From Nocardia terrae (GTDB taxonomy: Bacteria; Actinomycetota; Actinomycetes; Mycobacteriales; Mycobacteriaceae): DNA of 64,000 nt. Position numbers and translations under genes: made by a program. The notes beneath the pieces were generated by a model. It did no database searches. It saw only the letters and a list, made by a program, of their open reading frames with translations, and was not told the DNA's origin. Shown here one piece after another: positions 24,895 through 32,832 of this stretch. The first letter of the stretch is position 1; each line of letters begins with the position of its first letter. The stretch is from the NCBI RefSeq assembly GCF_009760405.1, contig NZ_WRPP01000006.1:310001-374000 (forward strand), given 5' to 3'.

Positions 24895-26508
24895 TCAGGC
24901 TGAAGGCATCGGACGGCTCGCCGAATCTTCCGGCTCGTCGGTCGTGGCCTTGCTCGCCTCAAAAACGTCCAGCAATGCGACCAGGTATAAGAAGGCCGCC
25001 CGAGCCACCGTCAGTGCTTGATGACAGGTTTCACGCATCGCGTCGAGGGTCATGGCCCGCATCGTGGCAGTGGTAGGGATGTCCTGCATCCCGAGGTGAA
25101 CGAACACGAACCTATGCGTTCCGGCGTTCCGTACGTCTTGAGCGTGTCCGTAGAGGCTGCCCTCTGCCATATCGATCGCAAGTTCAGCCATCGCCAGAAC
25201 CGGCATGATCAAGCGTTCGTTACTGATCAGGCTTGCTCGAAGCTGGGTGCAGTTCTTGTCCTCGAACCAGAACCTGCGGAACCACACCTTCCGCGGGTCA
25301 TCACCGATCTGCAGGTGTTCGTTGACCGCGACCGCAGTCTTGTCGAGGACGTCTAGCGCTGCACGGTGGGCGAGAACGAGTTTGGCGGAAACTTCGCCGT
25401 GAACTGCTTGATCTAGGGTGTCGGTGTATACACCGGGATCTTCGCTGTGTTGGGTCCGGCCACCGTCTTGTTCGACAAGCTGGTCGGCTTCGAATGCCAG
25501 TCGTCGAGCGACGAGGTAGTCGGCTTTCAGGACGTTCAGAATCCTGAAAATGACCAAGGGTCTCGCAGCTGGTGCAGGAGCGGCCGCCGACCGCAAGCCG
25601 ATGGTGTCCCACCGCCCGGTATGGCCATTGGAGCCTAGACCTTCGAGCGCGGCGACCAAGGCCAGGCGGTGGCGAATAATCCACTGCCCGTACGGATCTG
25701 CAGACATGATCGGGTCGTGGACGGGGTGATCGGTACCCAGGAGGTCCATCTCGTCGAAGCGCTGTGCGGCCGGTTCCCCTGCCACGGCGACTGTTCCTGC
25801 GCGGTTTGCTTTCGCCATGGCGAGGTAGTGGTCGTAAAGCGAACAGAGGTGGCCTTCGAAATCCCAGCCGGCGCCGATCGCCCTGCTGATCAGAACTGCC
25901 GCGTTACCTGCCGCGTTACCGTTCTCCGGATCCGCCTTTAGTGCGCGAACATACGCGTCGTACGCCTCGATCCACCGTCCCGAATGGTCCAAAGTGTTGG
26001 CCAGGTTGCACAGTCGCATACCGCGATCGCGGCCGCCATCGGCGAGCGCTGCGGCGGAATCCAGTTCGATTCGCGCGAGCCGAAGTCGTTCCCGGGCATC
26101 GAATCGCTGCTGCGCGTAGGTGACGGTGTGGCTGGAATCCCGCGCGTCTCCCTGGACTGGGTCGATCTCGAACTCGGCGATTGCGAGACGACTGTTTGCC
26201 AAGTTGTAGATTGCCGCCGACTCGAACCGGGTGTCGATCAACAAGCCGCTCTTCACGATGCGAGTCATCCACTCCTCACCGGAGCCCAGGGCCTCAATGT
26301 CCGATGCCCGAACTCCTGCGTTGATCAGCACTCCGGCCGCGTTCATCAAGATCGCGGCCTCCTCCAGGGTAGTCGGCTGCGGACTGTCGCCGAACGCATC
26401 CAGCACGATCGCCGTCATAATGACCAGCGCTTTCGTGGCGTCCTCATCGATCTTGCCGTCAAGAAAGATTGTGAGTCCTTCGACAGCCCGGAGCTTGTCT
26501 CGATCCAT
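24895..26508 (-). CDS. HEPN-domain protein (LA2681-like) with helical repeats
   Basis: A 537-residue protein. The N-terminal two thirds are helical, with TPR-like text (CNLANTLDHSGRWIEAYDAY then VRALKADPENGNAAGNAAVL). The C-terminal 180 residues resemble the LA2681-type HEPN domain: RFWFEDKNCTQLRASLISNE, LAMAELAIDMAEGSLYGHAQ, and the motif RNAGTHRF, which fits the RxxxxH signature of HEPN ribonucleases. HEPN domains act as RNases in many toxin-antitoxin and abortive-infection systems. The ATG at 26508 is preferred to an in-frame start at 26652, since the added 48 residues are low-complexity. Transcription comes from the 26509-26982 gap, downstream of the CHAT gene on the same strand. Confidence 0.65.
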   Translation of the reverse strand: MDRDKLRAVEGLTIFLDGKIDEDATKALVIMTAIVLDAFGDSPQPTTLEEAAILMNAAGVLINAGVRASDIEALGSGEEWMTRIVKSGLLIDTRFESAAIYNLANSRLAIAEFEIDPVQGDARDSSHTVTYAQQRFDARERLRLARIELDSAAALADGGRDRGMRLCNLANTLDHSGRWIEAYDAYVRALKADPENGNAAGNAAVLISRAIGAGWDFEGHLCSLYDHYLAMAKANRAGTVAVAGEPAAQRFDEMDLLGTDHPVHDPIMSADPYGQWIIRHRLALVAALEGLGSNGHTGRWDTIGLRSAAAPAPAARPLVIFRILNVLKADYLVARRLAFEADQLVEQDGGRTQHSEDPGVYTDTLDQAVHGEVSAKLVLAHRAALDVLDKTAVAVNEHLQIGDDPRKVWFRRFWFEDKNCTQLRASLISNERLIMPVLAMAELAIDMAEGSLYGHAQDVRNAGTHRFVFVHLGMQDIPTTATMRAMTLDAMRETCHQALTVARAAFLYLVALLDVFEASKATTDEPEDSASRPMPSA

Positions 26509-26982
26509 ATGCGGAGTGTGCTGGCTCGGTGAAGAAAACGAAAACGAATAACCCCTGCGCCGGTGGGGGTGCCTGTCGTCGCCATTACGACCGCGATGCG
26601 TGGCGGTCACAATATCGGATCTACCAGCCATCCAGGTCGGCCCGATCGTCACGCAGTTGTCAATCGGCCGCGCTGGCCGGTTCGGTCAGCGCGGGAGGCG
26701 ACATGTCAGGATCCAGTACTTCGCAACCGCTACGGTGGGCCTCGATCCCCGAGATCGCCTGCCCGTCAGACCGCGGCCGGTGTTGGTTCCGTCGATCACT
26801 GGAGTCCGGACAAGCACTCTCATGCCCACGTTCGCGGTTCGGCGCGGACGAGCTGCTGCCCGATCCTGCTCAAAAACGAATCTAGTTCGGCCACAGCATG
26901 ATTCAACACCAACGGGCAAGTTCTCCCCCTGATCACGCACCGTGTCGGCAGCAACACGCTGACCGCAGCGAACTCGGTGCGG
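26509..26982. other. Intergenic gap between CHAT and HEPN genes
   Basis: About 470 bases with no convincing frame on either strand. The frames present here have poor codon bias. It holds the hairpin repeat at 26667-26695, presumably the CHAT gene terminator, and must hold the promoter of the HEPN gene. Confidence 0.5.
26667..26695. repeat. Hairpin repeat, copy 1
   Basis: Inverted repeat GCCGCGCTGGCC, loop GGTTC, right arm GGTCAGCGCGGG. It is matched at 27 of 29 positions by a second copy at 29582-29610, in the same orientation. It lies downstream of the CHAT gene on the minus strand and could act as its terminator. The two copies bracket the CHAT gene and a small membrane-protein gene. Confidence 0.65.
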
Positions 26983-28896
26983 CTATCTCGCGATCAGCGA
27001 GAACGCCATCATGGCCGTTGGGTCGTCTCGCTGAATGCTCCGGAACCCCCCGGCGAGGTCATCAGGCCGTCGATCAAGCTCTCTACGCAGAGCTTTGAGG
27101 AACTTAGGTCCGGTCGTACGCGCGCCGATTTCCCATAGGGTGCCGACGACGACATCGACTCCCGCGCAAGCCAGGGCATGTGCGACCGAGGTCGCGGGCA
27201 GGAAGGAGTTCGGTCGTCCCGATTCACAGGCGATTACCGCCGCCCAACGCACATGCCGTAGATCGAGCTCGGCGACTTCCCTCAGGGTCAGTCGTGACGA
27301 TTCCGTCCCCGTGGGGATTCCGGCGAGACTGTAGTCGTGCAGGTCGCTGGACGCATGACAGAAGAACACGAGTCCGGCCTTGCCTCGGCACGCCCGTTGC
27401 AGGACTTCGGGAGTGAGCCGACTGACGCGATCATCGCTGCTGAATACGGTGACGCTGTTCGGCGCGTTCTTGAAGGCTCGCACGGTGCCGTCATGGAGTC
27501 CCAGCGAGTCATCCATCACCAGAGCCGTTCCGCCAATTGGCTGCTCGTCATCGACCGTGTAATTGCTCGGTGCCGCAACCAGCTGTGGGAAGGGATTCAT
27601 CCAGGCGATGTCCCTACCTTCGGCGAGAGTCCGCTGGTTGAATTTGAGGGCTGTCCACGGAATCCACGCCGCGAACCGCAGCGGGTTGAGGCGAATCGTG
27701 TCGTACTCGGCGATGACCCCGAGAACGGATCTCAGCTCCGCGGAAAGTCGTTGCCGATTCTCGCGTGGCTGGTCGATCTCGTCCACCGGGGGATGAATGC
27801 TCAGCCCGGCCAGCGCCATTAACGGCTCTATGGCGACTGGGAAGACATGGACCAGCACGTCGTCCGCGTGTTCGATCAGCACGATGGCGTGGCTGTCGGC
27901 AATGAGGATGTGAGCGACCGGTATCCGGTCTTCGACGCTTGGGATGGTGAACCAATTCGACATGTCGCGCGCGAGACCGGCGGCACAACGGTGAGCCGCG
28001 GGATCGTCGCTGAACGCGAGTCTCGCGATCGCGTGGGTGATTTCGTCGGCGATATAGGTCATGTACCCGGCCCGCTCCGGACTGAATACCGGGGCGGGAG
28101 AGTCTCGAAGCAACAAAGTGATGCGACTGGCGAATTCGATTTCTTCAGAGACCGTCTCGCACTCGCGGAGCCGCAGCATCAGCAGTCCGAGATGAACGTT
28201 CCCAACGGGCTGTTCCTTGCAGCGCGCGAGCGCCGCGTCGAGCAGCCGTCGTGCGCGGCGGCTGCGGCCGCCGTCAGACCGGTGATATATGCGCACGAGA
28301 AGCCCAGTGACCGCTGCGAATAGGTTCTCCGGGTCCGGACTGTCGGACAGGGCGTCCAACTTCGCCAGCAGCATGTCGGCCTTGTTGCGCACCTTGCGCC
28401 ACCGAGCGCGGGGCAGTTCCTCCTGACCGAGCCCAGTCCGTTTGAGCAAGGTCGCGACGTCGCAGTCGAACGTGAGTGCGTCGAACTCCAGTAGCAGCAG
28501 CCGGTCCTCGGGCCGAATCGTTCTAAGGGCCATCTTGTGGACCTGGACGTTGGCGGCGACCGCCGCCTCGTGTCGCTGGCGTCGCCCGCGTTCGATGATG
28601 AGATCGAGACTTCGGTCGATGCCGACCATCGGCCTGGTCAGCTCGACCCACTGATGCAGGCCGCGCAGGAGCTGCCGCAAGAAGTTGACTCGGACCCGGG
28701 GATCCACCGGCAGCGCTTGACTGTCGAGTTCCACGGCCCGCACGAGCGCCACGCTGAGCTCGTCGAGTACGGCATCGGGCCGTCCTGCCCCTTGTCGTCG
28801 ACGACTGGCGGCGGCCGTGCGCTCAGCGAGCTCTCGTGTTGCGTCACGGACAACCCTATTGGCGTTGTTCGCGCCGCCGAAACCGTAGCTGCTCAC
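26983..28896 (-). CDS. CHAT-domain (caspase-like) protein
   Basis: A 637-residue protein. Residues 1-330 are helical and charged, without a family I recognise. The C-terminal 300 residues form a CHAT domain: strands around HILIADSHAIVLIEHADDVL and LRFAAWIPWTALKFN, the catalytic histidine in KAGLVFFCHASSDLHDY and the catalytic cysteine in RWAAVIACESGRPN, then SVAHALACAGVDVVVGTLWE. CHAT proteins are caspase/separase relatives. Several take part in bacterial defence, where proteolysis follows activation by a sensor. The start is the GTG at 28896. The HEPN gene lies 470 bases downstream on the same strand, and a small membrane-protein gene diverges 190 bases upstream. Confidence 0.8.
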   Translation of the reverse strand: MSSYGFGGANNANRVVRDATRELAERTAAASRRRQGAGRPDAVLDELSVALVRAVELDSQALPVDPRVRVNFLRQLLRGLHQWVELTRPMVGIDRSLDLIIERGRRQRHEAAVAANVQVHKMALRTIRPEDRLLLLEFDALTFDCDVATLLKRTGLGQEELPRARWRKVRNKADMLLAKLDALSDSPDPENLFAAVTGLLVRIYHRSDGGRSRRARRLLDAALARCKEQPVGNVHLGLLMLRLRECETVSEEIEFASRITLLLRDSPAPVFSPERAGYMTYIADEITHAIARLAFSDDPAAHRCAAGLARDMSNWFTIPSVEDRIPVAHILIADSHAIVLIEHADDVLVHVFPVAIEPLMALAGLSIHPPVDEIDQPRENRQRLSAELRSVLGVIAEYDTIRLNPLRFAAWIPWTALKFNQRTLAEGRDIAWMNPFPQLVAAPSNYTVDDEQPIGGTALVMDDSLGLHDGTVRAFKNAPNSVTVFSSDDRVSRLTPEVLQRACRGKAGLVFFCHASSDLHDYSLAGIPTGTESSRLTLREVAELDLRHVRWAAVIACESGRPNSFLPATSVAHALACAGVDVVVGTLWEIGARTTGPKFLKALRRELDRRPDDLAGGFRSIQRDDPTAMMAFSLIAR

Positions 28897-29084
28897 GAGC
28901 GCGGCAGTCTATCGGAACACTGTGTAGACCGACCGCTGGCTCATCGGCATGAGCGCGCACTTGAGTTCGCTAGAGCCAGCTTCGTGGTGGTTGGCCCATC
29001 GCTAGTGGCCGCTGACATGCAACAAGTCCGAAGGTCATCGACGATCTTGCGCGGTAACCGTTGCGGTACTCCAGAATTGGGCGT

Positions 29085-29354
29085 ATGTCGTCAGAAGGTC
29101 TTGCAGGGCTCAGTGTTGTTTTGGGCATCATTGCAATCGGTGGTGCCGTGATCTCCGGCGTGTTCGTGTTCATGGTCGGCGCAGCCCTGTATGGCACAGC
29201 CTGGCTGTATTTTGTCGGCGTTGGACGCCTCCTGCGCAACCGAGCGATCGTCAAGGACGAGTTCTGGGGCAAGTGCATCGCGTTCGGTTCTGCAGGCATG
29301 TTCGCTGGTCTGGTGGTACTGACCACTCGTCTTTACGTCGCAGTCACGTCCTAG
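29085..29354 (+). CDS. Small membrane protein with two hydrophobic segments
   Basis: An 89-residue protein, MSSEGLAGLSVVLGIIAIGG at the start, with hydrophobic stretches at about residues 5-50 and 65-85 separated by the basic loop RLLRNRAIVKDEFWGK. It diverges from the CHAT gene. Two- or three-span small proteins are frequent effectors in CHAT- and caspase-linked defence loci, but no such role is shown here. The ATG at 29085 is preferred to an in-frame codon at 29061. Confidence 0.6.
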   Translation: MSSEGLAGLSVVLGIIAIGGAVISGVFVFMVGAALYGTAWLYFVGVGRLLRNRAIVKDEFWGKCIAFGSAGMFAGLVVLTTRLYVAVTS

Positions 29355-29639
29355 CAGTGGATTGTGAGCACTGGTCATTCATTGCGGCAATCCTGTGCTC
29401 CGGGCCACGCTAAGCAGCAATCCCAAGCACGATCCCAACCGCTGTCACGACAATGCCGAGCATCGCCCAACCCACGGTCGCAGTCGTTGGTCCGCACCGG
29501 AGCGCGTGTGACCGTACGAAACTCGGCAATGGCGGACGTCCGGGACGGGTCAGTTCGGCACGGCCGGTTGATCTTCCCAGCGCCGCGCTGGCCGCTTCGG
29601 TCAGCGCGGCTCGCGGCAGATTAGTGTGTTGCCTCTGAT
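29355..29639. other. Gap with a possible 39-residue membrane peptide on the minus strand
   Basis: A minus-strand frame at 29410-29529 with a TTG start ends in a clear hydrophobic helix (TVGWAMLGIVVTAVGIVLG then IAA and stop). It has no ribosome site, so it may be a relic. The hairpin repeat copy 2 lies at 29582-29610. Confidence 0.3.
29582..29610. repeat. Hairpin repeat, copy 2
   Basis: Inverted repeat GCCGCGCTGGCC, loop GCTTC, right arm GGTCAGCGCGGC, the near-identical partner of 26667-26695. It sits between the ends of two convergent genes (29354 and 29640) and could terminate both. Confidence 0.65.
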
Positions 29640-30035
29640 TTACATGGGCAGGTCGATGAACGGGAAGGTATCCCGGAAGTGTTCGAGTACATCGGGTCTG
29701 GCCACCAGTGCCGACTTCGCAGCGGCCGGACTCAAAGGTGGGTCGAACACGTCTTTGCCCCGGTGAAACGCTATGCCGTACAAGGCATCATCTTCTTGCT
29801 TGGTGAGCCCTTTGGGAGAGAACCTGATGATCTCCGATACCTTGCCAAGCTCATCACCGACACTCACTAGATCGAACATGTACTGCGGGATGTCCGGCAT
29901 GTCGTTGGTGATGATCACATGCTCGCACCACCTGCGAAGTTCGTGCATATCGATAGCGTCGTTGTACAGACAGCTCAAGACGAACCCGATCGTTTGGTCG
30001 TCCTCCTGTGTCAGCCCCGTAACTGTTCCAGTCAT
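29640..30035 (-). CDS. Small acidic hypothetical protein
   Basis: A 131-residue soluble, acidic protein from the ATG at 30035, beginning MTGTVTGLTQEDDQTIGFVL. Conserved-looking text includes DMHELRRWCEHVIITNDMPD and QYMFDLVSVGDELGKVSEII. The size, charge and helical pattern resemble immunity proteins of polymorphic toxins, but I cannot name a family. The start overlaps, by ATGA, the run-on end of the frameshifted replication-relaxation frame. Confidence 0.6.
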   Translation of the reverse strand: MTGTVTGLTQEDDQTIGFVLSCLYNDAIDMHELRRWCEHVIITNDMPDIPQYMFDLVSVGDELGKVSEIIRFSPKGLTKQEDDALYGIAFHRGKDVFDPPLSPAAAKSALVARPDVLEHFRDTFPFIDLPM

Positions 30036-30263
30036 GGCCACCCCGTCCATAGAATTCGGCTGGCCAAGCCTACGGGCCTGGTGCGACATCCTGGAATCGG
30101 CAGAATAGTGCGTTCAGCAGACGCGCTGAAGCATCGGGACACGCCACCCGGCGACGTCAGTTTTCGCCGATACCAACGGATCTCGACTGCGTTGGAGGGC
30201 GTCACGGTTGGCCGATGGTCGACGTCGGAATTCGCCAGCACAGCCACCGAGCGGAGCGAACGG

Positions 30264-31543
30264 TCACGGCCCGTCCGGGGATGCGTCGTCCAATTCGATG
30301 AAGCTCTCTTCGTCGGCCTGGTCGACCGGGGGTGCGGTCGCGGGCAAATTCGGCGTGGCAGGCCGTGACTGAGCGGGGATGAATAGGTCGTGGACCTGGG
30401 GTCGTAGTGGTCGAAGGCGGCCTCGTTGTAGGGCTGGCCGCCGCTGGAGTGGTGCGGGATTCGAGGTCCGCGTTCGGGTAGCTCGGTCAACCGGAGGCGC
30501 TCGGTCACCGTGTCGCCACCCCTGCCCGCCCATAAGGCCCAGACGGGTCCGGCCGGGCCGTCGGGGTGGGTGAGGTCGCGGGCGGTGGTGGCGATCACCA
30601 TGCCCGGGTTGCTGCTGCCGAGTGTGCGGCGCAGCGCGGTCCGGAGCCCGCTTTCACGGCGTGTCGAATGTAGGGAGAACAGCAGGATTCCGAACCTGTC
30701 GGTGGGGAAGCTTTGGTAGTCGGTGAGTTTGGCGGCGAGGGTGGACAGGGTTTCGGTGCCGGTGTCGTATTCGAGGAAGAATCGCACCGCGTGTCCGTCC
30801 TGTTCCCAGCAGCCGTAGCCGTCGGGACGAATCTGTGGATCGCGCTCGAACGCCGTCCAAAACTGGTCGGCGCATTGGCGTTCCGACCACCACTGCGTCA
30901 GCCCCTCCAACACCGTCGCGGCAGGGTTGCGGTGCGCGGCCAGCGCGGCGAAGAACCCGTTGACACCCAGACGATGCCCGAGGGTCGGTGAGCATGCCAG
31001 CCGTTCGAGTGACAGCGCGTGGGCGGCCGGGGTCGGTGGCTTCTCGCCGCTCTGGGCCGCGATCAGGCGCGCACCGGAATAGCCGAGCGCGTGGCGCGTT
31101 TGGCTGGTGCCGCCGCCGTAGAGCGACTCGCGGAAGGCGAACAGCATTCCCATCTCGCGCAGCTTGGCCAGGCGGTCCTGCGCGCGGCGGACCGAGCTGA
31201 ATTCCAGGCTGGCGATCTGGTCGGTGGTCAGCACCTTGTGTTCTGCAAGTAGTCCAAGCAGACGGCGGTCACGATCGAGCAGACGGAACCACGGACCCGC
31301 GTCCGGATGCCCGCCACGGTGCACGGTCCGGCCGCCGCGCCGCCCCCTGCGCGATGAACCTCCAGTATTGATACTGAGTCGGGATTTCGAGCCCACCCCC
31401 GGATCATGGGGTTGAGCGGCGCGGATGCTGACATCGTGTTCGGCGTTTGGGGCGGCGGCTATAGGACGCCGAGCAGACGCCGACCCACCCGCGCCACCAT
31501 CCGCCGACCCAAGCGCAGGGCTGCGGTCGTCGTGGCCGGTCAT
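30264..31543 (-). pseudogene. Replication-relaxation family protein, frameshifted
   Basis: Winged-helix protein family found on actinobacterial plasmids and integrative elements. The conserved part is WFRLLDRDRRLLGLLAEHKV, LTTDQIASLEFSSVRRAQDR, the nuclease-like strands VRFFLEYDTGTETLSTLAAK and the end AAFDHYDP. After that the reading frame changes to Arg/Ser-rich run-on text reaching 30032. In the neighbouring frame a natural acidic tail (DLFIPAQSRPATPNLPAT, ending ELDDASPDGP at 30264) continues with good codon bias. One missing base in the GGGG run at 30398-30401 explains the shift. The start is uncertain: ATG 31543 overlaps micro-ORF A, and GTG 31396 is possible. Either a real mutation or a sequencing error. 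Confidence 0.65.
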
Positions 31544-31647
31544 CGGGCACCACCGCCCGCGACCGGTCGGGCACCCACGGCCCGGATGATCACGTCCGGC
31601 CCGTCAACCAGCACCACCAGGTTCGTATGCTGGTCCGTCAGGTCCAC
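31540..31647 (-). CDS. Micro-ORF A, 35 residues, in repeat A
   Basis: A GTG-started frame reading VDLTDQHTNLVVLVDGPD, then VIIRAVGARPVAGGGAR and stop. Its stop overlaps the replication-relaxation start (ATGA). The peptide is repeated in similar form at four other places in this island, with mostly synonymous base changes. No ribosome site is visible apart from GGAG touching the GTG. Whether it is translated is unknown. Confidence 0.4.
   Translation of the reverse strand: MDLTDQHTNLVVLVDGPDVIIRAVGARPVAGGGAR
31564..31647. repeat. 84-nt island repeat, copy A
   Basis: First of five related segments (A-E) whose core on the plus strand contains GGTTCGTATGCTGGTCCGT. Sequence similarity stops at the GTG of the minus-strand micro-ORF. 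It lies between the divergent replication-relaxation and vapB1 genes and is followed by a plus-strand terminator. Confidence 0.75.
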
Positions 31648-31653
31648 TCCATG

Positions 31654-31686
31654 AAAGAGCCGCAGGTCGTTGACCTGTGGCTCTTT
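31654..31686 (+). terminator. Intrinsic terminator upstream of vapB1
   Basis: A 15-bp stem AAAGAGCCGCAGGTC / GACCTGTGGCTCTTT with one G-U pair, a three-base loop and the tail TGTTTT on the plus strand. It lies 52 bases before vapB1, so transcripts entering from repeat A would end here. It could attenuate vapBC expression or end a short RNA. Confidence 0.75.
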
Positions 31687-31720
31687 TGTTTTCCGGCATT
31701 GCACGAACCGCGGATGCCCT

Positions 31721-31736
31721 ACGTAGTACCCTACGT
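31721..31736. promoter_or_regulatory. Inverted repeat at the vapB1 start (probable autoregulatory operator)
   Basis: ACGTAG, four bases, CTACGT forms a perfect 6-bp inverted repeat ending three bases before the ATG. It is conserved in front of vapB2. No ribosome site is present, so the message may be leaderless and the operator would cover the transcription start. Ribbon-helix-helix antitoxins normally bind such sites with their toxin. Confidence 0.6.
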
Positions 31737-31738
31737 TC

Positions 31739-31969
31739 ATGAAGGCCAAAACGAGCGTGTACCTGGATCCCGAGCAGGCTGCCCGTCTCAAGGAGGCTGC
31801 CGAAGCGGCGGGGCGATCGGAAGCCGATTTGATCCGGGAGGGGATCGAGTTGGTGTTGTTGCGGTCGCACCGGGTCCGTCGGACCCGTCCGTGGCCGTCG
31901 TTCGATTCCGGTGATCCTGGGTTCGCCGCAAACAGTGAGGACTTGCTCGGCGAGGCATACCGCGAGTGA
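31739..31969 (+). CDS. VapB-type antitoxin, copy 1
   Basis: A 76-residue antitoxin. The N-terminal ribbon-helix-helix is MKAKTSVYLDPEQAARLKEA followed by AGRSEADLIREGIELVL, and the C-terminal segment (DPGFAANSEDLLGEAY) is the flexible part that would wrap around the toxin. Its stop overlaps the toxin start by GTGA. It differs at only four positions from copy 2 at 32602. Confidence 0.88.
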   Translation: MKAKTSVYLDPEQAARLKEAAEAAGRSEADLIREGIELVLLRSHRVRRTRPWPSFDSGDPGFAANSEDLLGEAYRE

Positions 31970-32409
31970 GCTTCTTCATCGCCGACACCTCGGCCGTCAT
32001 CGCCGCCTACGACCGTGCCGCGGAACTGCACGAGCGGGCGCGCGAGTTCCTCTCCACCTCTGTTGCGGTCGTGTCGCCGCTGGTGCTGGATGAGGTCGAT
32101 CATCTGCTCGTGGCGCGGTTCGGAAAGAACCGCCGCACAGCCGATCTCGTCCTCGATGACCTGCTCACCTCGGCCGAAGAAGGCGCGGTGCTCGTGCCGC
32201 AGGTGGACCGTGACGACCTCCGAGTCGCCCAGAAGATCATCGAGCAGTATCGCGGCCTGCGCCTCGACCTGGCCGACGCGGTCACGGTCGTGCTCGCCGA
32301 GCGGTACCTCACCAACGACATACTGACGTTGGATGAGAAGGACTTTCGTGCCGTTCGACCCCTGACGCCCGCTCATCCGTCGTTCCGGCTGTTGCTCCAG
32401 GGCGACTGA
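31966..32409 (+). CDS. VapC-type PIN-domain toxin, copy 1
   Basis: A 147-residue PIN-domain ribonuclease toxin. Metal-binding acids are in FIADTSAVIAAYD (Asp7), PLVLDEVDHLL, LDLADAVTVVLAE and ILTLDEKDF. VapC toxins cut tRNA or rRNA and stop translation when freed from VapB. GTG start overlapping the antitoxin stop. It differs at five of 147 residues from copy 2 and is the first half of an 860-base tandem duplication. Confidence 0.9.
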   Translation: MSFFIADTSAVIAAYDRAAELHERAREFLSTSVAVVSPLVLDEVDHLLVARFGKNRRTADLVLDDLLTSAEEGAVLVPQVDRDDLRVAQKIIEQYRGLRLDLADAVTVVLAERYLTNDILTLDEKDFRAVRPLTPAHPSFRLLLQGD

Positions 32410-32507
32410 ACCGCCGATAACCGCGGTCGGGTGCCCACCGCCCTGATCATGATGTCCGGCCCGTCGACCAGCACCGCCCGGTTCGTATGCTGGTCCGTCA
32501 GGTCCAC
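32373..32507 (-). CDS. Micro-ORF B, 44 residues, in repeat B
   Basis: A GTG-started minus-strand frame, VDLTDQHTNRAVLVDGPD then IMIRAVGTRP, with a longer tail than copy A that runs antisense into the end of vapC1. It is the best-preserved consensus copy along with E. Existence as a protein is unproven. Confidence 0.35.
   Translation of the reverse strand: MDLTDQHTNRAVLVDGPDIMIRAVGTRPRLSAVQSPWSNSRNDG
32424..32507. repeat. 84-nt island repeat, copy B
   Basis: Second copy of the repeat, between vapC1 and vapB2, in the same orientation and at the same distance from a terminator as copy A. The offset from A is 860 bases, equal to the vapBC duplication unit. Confidence 0.75.
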
Positions 32508-32513
32508 TCCATG

Positions 32514-32546
32514 AAAGAGCCGCAGGTCATTGACCTGTGGCTCTTT
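32514..32546 (+). terminator. Intrinsic terminator upstream of vapB2
   Basis: The same stem as at 31654-31686, with loop CAT-type change and a TGTTTG tail. It would end vapBC1 transcripts and any transcript from repeat B before vapB2. Confidence 0.75.
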
Positions 32547-32583
32547 TGTTTGTCCGGCAATGCGCGAACCCGAGGGATGCCCT

Positions 32584-32599
32584 ACGTAGCACCCTACGT
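32584..32599. promoter_or_regulatory. Inverted repeat at the vapB2 start
   Basis: ACGTAG, four bases, CTACGT, identical in both arms to the site before vapB1 and at the same distance from the ATG; only one spacer base differs. Each pair could be bound by either VapB copy. Confidence 0.6.
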
Positions 32600-32601
32600 T
32601 T

Positions 32602-32832
32602 ATGAAGGCCAAAACGAGCGTGTACCTGGATCCCGAGCAGGCTGCCCGTCTCAAGAAGGCTGCCGAAGCGGCAGGGCGATCGGAAGCTGATTTGATCCGG
32701 GAGGGGATCGAGCTGGTGTTGTTGCGGTCGCACCGGGTCCGGCGGACCCGGCCGTGGCCGTCGTTGGATTCCGGCGATCCTGGGTTTGCCGCCAACAGTG
32801 AGGAATTGCTCGGCGAGGCATACGGCGAGTGA
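32602..32832 (+). CDS. VapB-type antitoxin, copy 2
   Basis: A 76-residue ribbon-helix-helix antitoxin nearly identical to copy 1. The substitutions are E19K, F55L, D68E and R75G, three of them in the C-terminal toxin-contact half. The stop overlaps vapC2 (GTGA). Cross-neutralisation of both toxins is likely from the identity but not shown. Confidence 0.88.
   Translation: MKAKTSVYLDPEQAARLKKAAEAAGRSEADLIREGIELVLLRSHRVRRTRPWPSLDSGDPGFAANSEELLGEAYGE

Noticed and set aside
30032..30263. Run-on C-terminus of the replication-relaxation frame as real protein
   Set aside because: Third-position GC falls and the text becomes Arg/Ser-rich, while the neighbouring frame continues with good coding bias to 30264.
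31540..32507. Repeats A and B as integron-type attC sites of a toxin-antitoxin cassette array
   Set aside because: The consensus core-site sequences of attC are not present and no integron-type tyrosine integrase is in the window.
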